Assembly (NCBI GenBank): GCA_002496635.1
Contig: DAKQ01000073.1
Span: forward strand, 1,362 to 13,535
DNA: 12,174 nucleotides
DNA from: Euryarchaeota archaeon UBA82
Lineage (GTDB): Archaea > Thermoplasmatota > Poseidoniia > Poseidoniales > Poseidoniaceae
Reading direction: 5' to 3'
Part shown: positions 7,411 to 12,174 of the stretch, piece by piece
How positions within the stretch are numbered: position 1 is the first letter of the stretch
Layout of the letters: every line of letters begins with the position of its first letter
Notes under the pieces: model-generated
The model's database searches: none
What the model was told of the DNA's origin: nothing
What the model saw: the letters and a program-made list of their open reading frames with translations, nothing else
Translations under genes and position numbers: made by a program

Positions 7411-8787
7411 ATCCATTTTACGCACCATCTCTAAGACCACTTCATACGGTGCTTTTGTTGCGATATACGGCCTTAGGCTAGGAACTCGAGCAGTAAGGTG
7501 ACCTTCTTCGTTTAAGGCTGAGATAAGGTCGATCATCGAAGGCATTGATGCCGCCTTTGCCCAGGGAGCAATCTGATCGTACGGTAGCAGAAGATGTTCA
7601 GATGAAAGCAAGGAAGATGCATCTGAGATGTAGCGAACAGACCGTCTCAATTCACGTTCTGCATAGACTTGGTCAAGTTCACTCCATTCTAATCCAATTC
7701 CTGGCACAGAATTCAAGTCCCCCTCGTTAGGTAAACAGCACTTGACCGCATGATTCTCGGTCATCCGACTTGTAATGTCCTCATTCCATAATGAGCCAAT
7801 CCACATCGGTCCACTCGAACGTTCAATCTGTTCGGGAGTTGGGTGTTTTTCGAATGTGTAGGGGATATCATCGTGCCGAACTCGCCACCCCATAAGGTGA
7901 CGATTTTCATCAGCACCTTGCTTGCTCTTACGAACAAGAACTGAAACGCGAACATGATGGCCATCAAAGAGGGCAAGAATCGGCTCAATCGATCGATCTA
8001 ATCGTGCTGCACTTGTTGCGATCGTTCCAAGTAAGACCCGTACAGCATCATCGTGAGCGTAATGATCGACAATCCCATTATGGCCGTATCTTCTTTTTCC
8101 TGACGTCGATGAAGACCCAGTAAGGGCTGCTGTATCTGTTGCAGTCACTTCGAGAACGCCAACACGCCCAAGACCCTGTAGGGCAGTATCAAGAAATTGT
8201 ACAGGTGAACCGAATGGGTCGAGGTCAATCCATTGAAATGAGCCTTGAATCATTGCCATTCGAGCATCATAACGTTGGAAATGAATTCCATTTTCTGTAA
8301 TGTGTTCAGTTGGTATCTGTTCGTCGTCAAGTTCAGGAAAGACCCCATTTGTCCTGTTCTTCCGAACGGAGGATAACGCCCAATCCAACGCTTCAGAATC
8401 GAGGTCATTTGCTGTAATATGGAGGCGGTCTTGAAGGCCAGGAGAAATTTCATTTCTCCATCTTCTTACTCGAATACCAGTAGCGCACAATGCATCAAGA
8501 GCGCGTATTGGGCGTTCGCCAACGAGCCAACCATGTTCAAGCGCATCTTGTAACAAGAGAACAGATCTGGTTCGAGCAGGTGCCATTGCAGGATTCATGA
8601 ACCCAGTTCCAGACTTTGCTACTGGCCCTCTTGGCATATGGGAAGGGCGCTCTTGATCAGATTGAAGATGAACAATAGTTCGACCTTCTAGCCAAAGATG
8701 ACCAGGCCAACCAGCAGGGTCATCAGCTCCAGTAAAGGTATCGGCCATGGTCAATGGAACTGATTCTTCTTCTTGACCGCACCGCAT
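7399..8787 (-). CDS. trm1: tRNA (guanine(26)-N(2))-dimethyltransferase Trm1
   Basis: A 462-residue protein of the archaeal/eukaryal Trm1 family. It uses S-adenosylmethionine to dimethylate G26 at the junction of the D and anticodon stems of many tRNAs. Visible signatures are FMNPAMAPARTRSV (63-76), the SAM-binding ALDALCATGIRVRRW segment (96-110), acidic NDLD (127-130), the catalytic-site motif WIDLDPFGSP (186-195), and EVTATDTAALTG (213-224). The C-terminal domain ends with ATKAPYEVVLEMVRK, matching the family's conserved end. Length is slightly above typical archaeal Trm1 (about 380-430). The frame allows a TTG one codon earlier at 8790. I chose the ATG at 8787 because it overlaps the purM stop as TGATG, a classical translational-coupling arrangement. 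Confidence 0.95.
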   Translation of the reverse strand: MRCGQEEESVPLTMADTFTGADDPAGWPGHLWLEGRTIVHLQSDQERPSHMPRGPVAKSGTGFMNPAMAPARTRSVLLLQDALEHGWLVGERPIRALDALCATGIRVRRWRNEISPGLQDRLHITANDLDSEALDWALSSVRKNRTNGVFPELDDEQIPTEHITENGIHFQRYDARMAMIQGSFQWIDLDPFGSPVQFLDTALQGLGRVGVLEVTATDTAALTGSSSTSGKRRYGHNGIVDHYAHDDAVRVLLGTIATSAARLDRSIEPILALFDGHHVRVSVLVRKSKQGADENRHLMGWRVRHDDIPYTFEKHPTPEQIERSSGPMWIGSLWNEDITSRMTENHAVKCCLPNEGDLNSVPGIGLEWSELDQVYAERELRRSVRYISDASSLLSSEHLLLPYDQIAPWAKAASMPSMIDLISALNEEGHLTARVPSLRPYIATKAPYEVVLEMVRKMDLTE

Positions 8788-9896
8788 CAATAGTGTTGAA
8801 ACACAACATTTGAATTTACATGGGTAACTCTGTGTCCATCATCATGAACATGGCCAATAATCTGAGCTCCTGAATTCTTTTCTGCAAGGAAATTAAGAAT
8901 GGCTTCGCTCGAATCTTTTGATACAGCAAGGACCATGCCCAATCCCATATTGAATGTGCGATGCATCTCCAAATCAGTGACATTTCCATTCGATTTCAGC
9001 CAGACAAATTCAGGAGGTATCGGCAGAGGGCTTTCGATATGCCATCCCAGTGAATCATGTAATCGAAGAAGATTGGAGAGTCCTCCGCCAGTGATGTGAG
9101 CGATTCCATGAACATCGTGAACAGTACCATTTTCTGCTTTTAGGTGGTGGAGCAAGTTGACCACAGGATCGCAATAGATACGGGTTGGTGTCAACAGCAC
9201 TTCGGCAAAAGTAGGATTTCCTTCGGTCCATCTGGTAATCTCTCTCCCCTCAAACGTAGGATCAAATGGACAAGCATCTTCGTAACCCAGCCCACTATGC
9301 TTGATGATGTTTCGAACAAGAGAAAACCCATTTGAATGGATTCCAGACGATGGGAGCCCGATCAGTACATCCCCTGCCTGTAGAGTTTCGCCAGTAATTG
9401 CATCATCCTTTGCTAGAAATCCAAGAGCAGTTCCTGAGAGGTCAAGTTCCGTAACGATTCCTGGTAGTGAAGCGGTTTCCCCTCCAGCCAAAGTTACGTT
9501 TGCTAGTTCGCAAGCTTTCGCAAGAGATGCCCCAACTGCAGCATGAACTTCAGGGTCGGGTTTTGGGACTGCTATGTAATCGACAAAGGCAATTGGTTCA
9601 GCACCGACACAGAGGAGATCATTGACATTCATCGCCATGCAATCGATTCCAACACTTCCCCACTGTTTGACAGCCGTTGCGATTTGTAATTTACTTCCAA
9701 CCCCATCCGTGGCCATAGCAAGAAGATGATTTCCAAATTCAATGAGGCCTCCAAAGCCACCAGGTAAATCGACAGGTGCCCCTGGCGTCCCCGCCTTCCT
9801 TGTGGAACGTTGTAGTGAACCGATCAATGAAGCGACAGCAGCCCCTTCAAGGTCAATATCAACGCCGCTAGAAGCATAATCCATTGAGTCGCTCAT
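8787..9896 (-). CDS. purM: Phosphoribosylformylglycinamidine cyclo-ligase (AIR synthetase) PurM
   Basis: A 369-residue protein catalysing the ATP-dependent closure of FGAM to aminoimidazole ribonucleotide, the fifth step of de novo purine synthesis. Conserved motifs run in order: YASSGVDID (7-15), ATDGVGSKL (62-70), AMNVNDLLCVGAEP (88-101), LAGGETA (136-142), SSGIHSNGFSL (183-193), HITGGGL (267-273) and FNMGLGM (315-321). Length is close to the bacterial enzyme (about 345). The open frame extends 82 codons upstream, but those residues lie inside the hydrolase gene and lack PurM similarity. The ATG at 9896 (MSDSMDYASSGVD) leaves a 22-nt gap to the hydrolase stop. A second ATG at 9884 is possible. 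This is the middle gene of a three-gene operon. Confidence 0.95.
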   Translation of the reverse strand: MSDSMDYASSGVDIDLEGAAVASLIGSLQRSTRKAGTPGAPVDLPGGFGGLIEFGNHLLAMATDGVGSKLQIATAVKQWGSVGIDCMAMNVNDLLCVGAEPIAFVDYIAVPKPDPEVHAAVGASLAKACELANVTLAGGETASLPGIVTELDLSGTALGFLAKDDAITGETLQAGDVLIGLPSSGIHSNGFSLVRNIIKHSGLGYEDACPFDPTFEGREITRWTEGNPTFAEVLLTPTRIYCDPVVNLLHHLKAENGTVHDVHGIAHITGGGLSNLLRLHDSLGWHIESPLPIPPEFVWLKSNGNVTDLEMHRTFNMGLGMVLAVSKDSSEAILNFLAEKNSGAQIIGHVHDDGHRVTHVNSNVVFQHY

Positions 9897-9918
9897 ACCG
9901 TTCCCAGAGCAAGACGTT

Positions 9919-10428
9919 TCATGAATCAATCGTTTGTGAATACAAGGCGTTAGCACCCTCAATAATTGAACTGTGAGACTCTGATAGGCGATGCCCATCA
10001 TCAACTTTGTGAAATTGTAGAATATCACTTCCTGAACGTTCTGCATATTCAAGACTGCAAGAAATAGGGACGATGTCATCTCCAATCCCATGAATGATAA
10101 CTGTAGGCAGGCCTTTCGGTGCGACGAGTACCGTGTCATCATCTACAGGTTCTTCTTTTAGATGCAGTGCAGGGGCACAAAGAAGAAGCCCAGAAAATTG
10201 TTTTGGCATTCTCATTGCAATAATTGCAGCGGTAAGGCCACCATAACTTGAGCCAGCTAGGATTGGCTTGTTGTCTCTATGATTGCAGATATTCTCCAAG
10301 AGGGCCACTCTTTCACTTAGAATCATTCCCTGAAAGTCTGGAGCAAGGACTTCAAATCCTGCTGCCCTCAAAGCCTGTATTTTACTTCCATTGGGCGTGC
10401 CTTCAAGTCCATGAGCGAATATAATCAT
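9919..10428 (-). CDS. Small alpha/beta hydrolase (YqiA/RBBP9-like esterase fold)
   Basis: A 169-residue protein that starts directly with the first core strand and oxyanion turn, MIIFAHGLEGTPNGSK, typical of compact alpha/beta hydrolases (about 170-200 residues). The catalytic triad can be placed. Ser61 lies in the nucleophile elbow G-S-S-Y-G-G, Asp117 in HGIGDDIVP and His146 in VDDGHRL. The substrate is unknown; such proteins act on esters, thioesters or other small acyl bonds, and it should be cytosolic because no signal peptide is seen. The frame is open back to a TTG at 10482, but the added 18 residues are not part of the fold. The ATG at 10428 also fits the TATA-like element upstream. 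It is the first gene of the operon with purM and trm1. A link to purine synthesis is not evident. Confidence 0.85.
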   Translation of the reverse strand: MIIFAHGLEGTPNGSKIQALRAAGFEVLAPDFQGMILSERVALLENICNHRDNKPILAGSSYGGLTAAIIAMRMPKQFSGLLLCAPALHLKEEPVDDDTVLVAPKGLPTVIIHGIGDDIVPISCSLEYAERSGSDILQFHKVDDGHRLSESHSSIIEGANALYSQTIDS

Positions 10429-10455
10429 GAATGAACTCAGACGTTCACGTGTTAT

Positions 10456-10467
10456 CAATTTATTGAG
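10456..10467 (-). promoter_or_regulatory. Candidate TATA box of the hydrolase-purM-trm1 operon
   Basis: The minus strand reads CTCAATAAATTG, about 30 nt upstream of the ATG at 10428, which would give a nearly leaderless transcript. No ribosome-binding site precedes that ATG, which agrees with a leaderless start. A second candidate, CTTAATATTGG on the minus strand (10480-10490), would give a leader of about 30 nt. I cannot choose between them with certainty. Confidence 0.35.
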
Positions 10468-10522
10468 AGAAAACCGTCCCAATATTAAGCGGCTTCATTG
10501 CAAGAAATACTCTCCGGAGGAG

Positions 10523-10531
10523 TTCCACTAG
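10523..10531. repeat. Inverted partial copy of the ORB core
   Basis: The sequence reads TTCCACTAG on the plus strand and CTAGTGGAA on the minus strand. It matches the core CCAGTGGAA at 10577-10585 in 8 of 9 positions, in opposite orientation and 45 bp away. The G-run that completes the motif is absent on this side; CTCCTCCGGAG follows on the minus strand instead. A short CCACTA at 10564-10569 is a further fragment of the same word, and it can form a 5-bp hairpin with AGTGG at 10579-10583. Paired inverted boxes flanking an A/T-richer stretch are typical of archaeal origins, but this copy is degraded. Confidence 0.35.
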
Positions 10532-10574
10532 CACCAATATTTTACTCCAAAAAGCAGATGACGCCACTACAATT

Positions 10575-10597
10575 CTCCAGTGGAAACAAAGGGGGGG
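10575..10597 (+). other. Origin recognition box (ORB)-like motif upstream of mcm
   Basis: The sequence is CTCCAGTGGAAACAAA followed by seven Gs. Archaeal ORBs bound by Orc1/Cdc6 have this architecture: a TCCA-x-TGGAAAC core (in part a dyad) followed a few bases later by a G-string. The match includes both parts in the right order and spacing. It lies in the intergenic gap between the divergent hydrolase operon and mcm, about 20 bp upstream of the mcm TATA-like box. It could be part of a replication origin or an Orc1/Cdc6 site that regulates mcm. Identification is from memory of the consensus, not from a search. Confidence 0.6.
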
Positions 10598-10613
10598 ATT
10601 TGATTGAGCGCGC

Positions 10614-10624
10614 TTTCTATAAAC
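10614..10624 (+). promoter_or_regulatory. TATA-like box of mcm
   Basis: TTTCTATAAAC, centred about 44 nt upstream of the ATG at 10664. A transcription start about 25 nt downstream would fall near 10645 and leave a leader of about 18 nt. GGTGTGA at 10652-10658 could serve as a weak ribosome-binding site in that leader. Confidence 0.5.
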
Positions 10625-10663
10625 TGTAGCCCATTATGTTCAACTCCACGCGGTGTGAATACT

Positions 10664-12174
10664 ATGATTCAGGATTTCGATTTAACAGCCCGCTGGTCAA
10701 CTCTCCTTCACGCTCATTTCACTGAAGATGTCCATAACATCGCCCAACTTTGGCCAGATGTTCAAAGTTTGGAAGTTTCTTACCAAATCATCGAGGGTTT
10801 TGATCACGATTTCGCACAGAGTATACTCAGTCAACCCGAACTTCACTATGATGCTTCAAACAGAGCTCTACGAGAACTTCTTGCAGATGTTGGGCATGGA
10901 TCAATCCATCCGTGGGTTCGAATCGTCCATCTTCCAAGCGATCAAGTACGAACTGTATCTCAACTTCGTTCAGACGATATAGGAGCTATGTTGGCTATTG
11001 ATGCAGTCATAACAAAGATTTCTGGAGTACGCCCAAGAATGTATTCAGCGACATTCAAATGCGTAGCCTGTGAACACTTGATCACAATCAATCAACCCAA
11101 TGAACAAGAACTCATTCAGCCGATGGAATGCACTCAAATCGACGGCGGTTGCGGATTTACGAACAGGCAAACAAGATTCCAGTTACTTCATGATAGATCC
11201 GTTCTCATCAACTCCCAGTTTATTGAACTTCAAGAACTTCCGGAACAAGTTAGAGGCGGCGCCCAGCCAGAGCGACTAAGGTGCATTGTCGAACATGATT
11301 TGACAGGAGTGGGCAACCCAGGCGATCGAGTAAAAGGAAATGGCGTACTCTTTATTCGTTCTCAAAGAAGGCATGGAAAGGACACCCCGGTTTTCGATAT
11401 TTTCCTTAGAATTCAATCACTTGAACGCCAGAATCTTGCGCTCGAAGAGATTGTTGTTTCCGATGTTGAGGAAGCTCAAATCCGTGAACTGGCAAGTGCT
11501 CCAGACATCTATGATCGTTTATCGAAATCTATCGCTCCATCGATTTTTGGTATGGAGAAAATCAAGGAAACATTGCTGCTTCAACTCTTTGGAGGAGTAG
11601 CCCGACTCAATCCAGACGGAACGAGAAACCGTGGTGATATTCACATTCTGTTAATGGGTGATCCAGGAGTTGCAAAATCTCAACTTTTGTCATACATGGG
11701 GTCGATTTCCCCTCGTGGTCGTTTTACATCAGGCATGTCTGCATCTGCGGCAGGACTTACGGCAGCAGCAGTTCAGGATTCGAGTGCTGATGGTCGCTGG
11801 ACGCTTGAGGCTGGCGCACTCGTTCTTGCAGACCAAGGACTTGCTGCTATTGACGAATTTGACAAGATGAACCAATCCGATCGTTCAAGTATGCACGAAG
11901 CGATGGAACAACAACGAATTTCAATTTCAAAAGCAGGAATCAATGCCAGTTTGAGAACTCGATGTGCTGTTCTTGCTGCAGCGAATCCGAAAGCCGGCCG
12001 TTTTCAACCAGTATCTGAGGTTCCATTTACGGGCCAGATCAATCTCGACCCCCCTCTCATTTCTCGGTTCGATGTCATCTGGTTATTGACTGACGAGCCG
12101 TCAGAAGACAAAGATGCAAAGATTGCAGGACATATCGTCAACAACCGGTTCTCAGGAACAAGTGAATTGCTCGT
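10664..12174 (+). CDS. mcm: Replicative DNA helicase MCM (5' part, cut by window end)
   Basis: An uninterrupted frame of 503 codons plus two bases runs off the window end. It forms the ring helicase that unwinds DNA at archaeal replication forks. The N-terminal domain spans about 1-250. It carries a zinc-finger candidate (C133, C136, C156, C163) and the OB-fold stretch with ELPEQVRGGAQPERLR and NPGDRVKGNG. The AAA+ domain follows: IFGMEKIKETLLLQLFGG (295-311), Walker A GDPGVAKS (332-339), Walker B LAAIDEFDK (393-401), sensor-1 Asn441 in AAANP, and arginine finger Arg468 in LISRFD. The last two zinc cysteines are six residues apart rather than the usual two. No intein interrupts Walker A, a common intein site in archaeal MCMs. 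The rest of the AAA+ domain and the C-terminal winged helix, roughly 150-200 residues, lie beyond the window. The ATG is preferred over an in-frame GTG at 10655. Confidence 0.95.
   Translation, partial: MIQDFDLTARWSTLLHAHFTEDVHNIAQLWPDVQSLEVSYQIIEGFDHDFAQSILSQPELHYDASNRALRELLADVGHGSIHPWVRIVHLPSDQVRTVSQLRSDDIGAMLAIDAVITKISGVRPRMYSATFKCVACEHLITINQPNEQELIQPMECTQIDGGCGFTNRQTRFQLLHDRSVLINSQFIELQELPEQVRGGAQPERLRCIVEHDLTGVGNPGDRVKGNGVLFIRSQRRHGKDTPVFDIFLRIQSLERQNLALEEIVVSDVEEAQIRELASAPDIYDRLSKSIAPSIFGMEKIKETLLLQLFGGVARLNPDGTRNRGDIHILLMGDPGVAKSQLLSYMGSISPRGRFTSGMSASAAGLTAAAVQDSSADGRWTLEAGALVLADQGLAAIDEFDKMNQSDRSSMHEAMEQQRISISKAGINASLRTRCAVLAAANPKAGRFQPVSEVPFTGQINLDPPLISRFDVIWLLTDEPSEDKDAKIAGHIVNNRFSGTSELL

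Noticed and set aside
9897..10142. N-terminal extension of PurM in the same open frame (82 codons)
   Set aside because: It lies inside the hydrolase gene, does not resemble PurM, and PurM homology begins right after the ATG at 9896.
10429..10482. TTG start extending the hydrolase by 18 residues
   Set aside because: The hydrolase fold starts at MIIFAHG, and the extension covers the candidate TATA box.
11657..11690. Possible intein at the MCM Walker A motif
   Set aside because: The GDPGVAKSQ motif is continuous and followed directly by normal MCM sequence, so no intein is present here.
10728..11870. Three short plus-strand open frames (10728-10982, 11340-11600, 11658-11870)
   Set aside because: All are out of frame within mcm, whose frame is continuous from 10664 to the window end.

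Overview
This window looks archaeal. It carries an MCM replicative helicase (5' part), an archaeal/eukaryal-type tRNA(guanine-26) dimethyltransferase Trm1, a PAC2-family proteasome-assembly-type protein, TATA-like boxes at archaeal spacing, and an origin-recognition-box-like sequence. The moderate-to-low GC content, the very large Asn/Ser/Thr-rich surface protein with an acidic, tryptophan-rich C-terminus, and the tight gene packing suggest a marine planktonic euryarchaeon of the Marine Group II (Poseidoniia/Thermoplasmatota) type. That lineage call is inference from style, not from a search.

Layout. At 2-75 (-) is a tRNA-Arg(GCG) with a TATA-like box at the expected distance. Divergent from it, a hotdog-fold thioesterase (175-600, +) overlaps by 8 nt a four-helix membrane protein of unknown function (593-1186, +). 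Converging on these is a two-gene minus-strand unit: a winged-helix DNA-binding-type protein (2134-1634), then a pentapeptide-repeat protein (1626-1168). Divergent from that unit is a 1436-residue secreted, membrane-anchored protein (2293-6603, +) with an FG-GAP/VCBS-like beta-propeller, FN3/Ig-like domains, one C-terminal membrane helix and an acidic cytosolic tail. A PAC2 protein (6655-7410, +) follows.

A convergent minus-strand operon comes next: alpha/beta hydrolase (10428-9919), purM (9896-8787) and trm1 (8787-7399). purM and trm1 are joined by a TGATG stop/start overlap. The operon diverges from mcm (10664 to beyond the window end, +). The 235-bp divergent gap holds a strong ORB-like motif (10575-10597) and a degraded inverted partner, so this spot could be a replication origin or an Orc1/Cdc6-bound regulatory site.

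Functionally, the right half is a housekeeping block covering purine synthesis, tRNA modification, DNA replication and possibly proteostasis. The left half is accessory or lineage-specific, with surface, membrane and regulatory-type proteins. No mobile element, CRISPR array, intein or obvious defence system is visible. The most useful leads are the ORB-like site next to mcm, the unusual zinc-finger spacing in MCM, and the paired WW-containing C-terminal motif of the giant surface protein.
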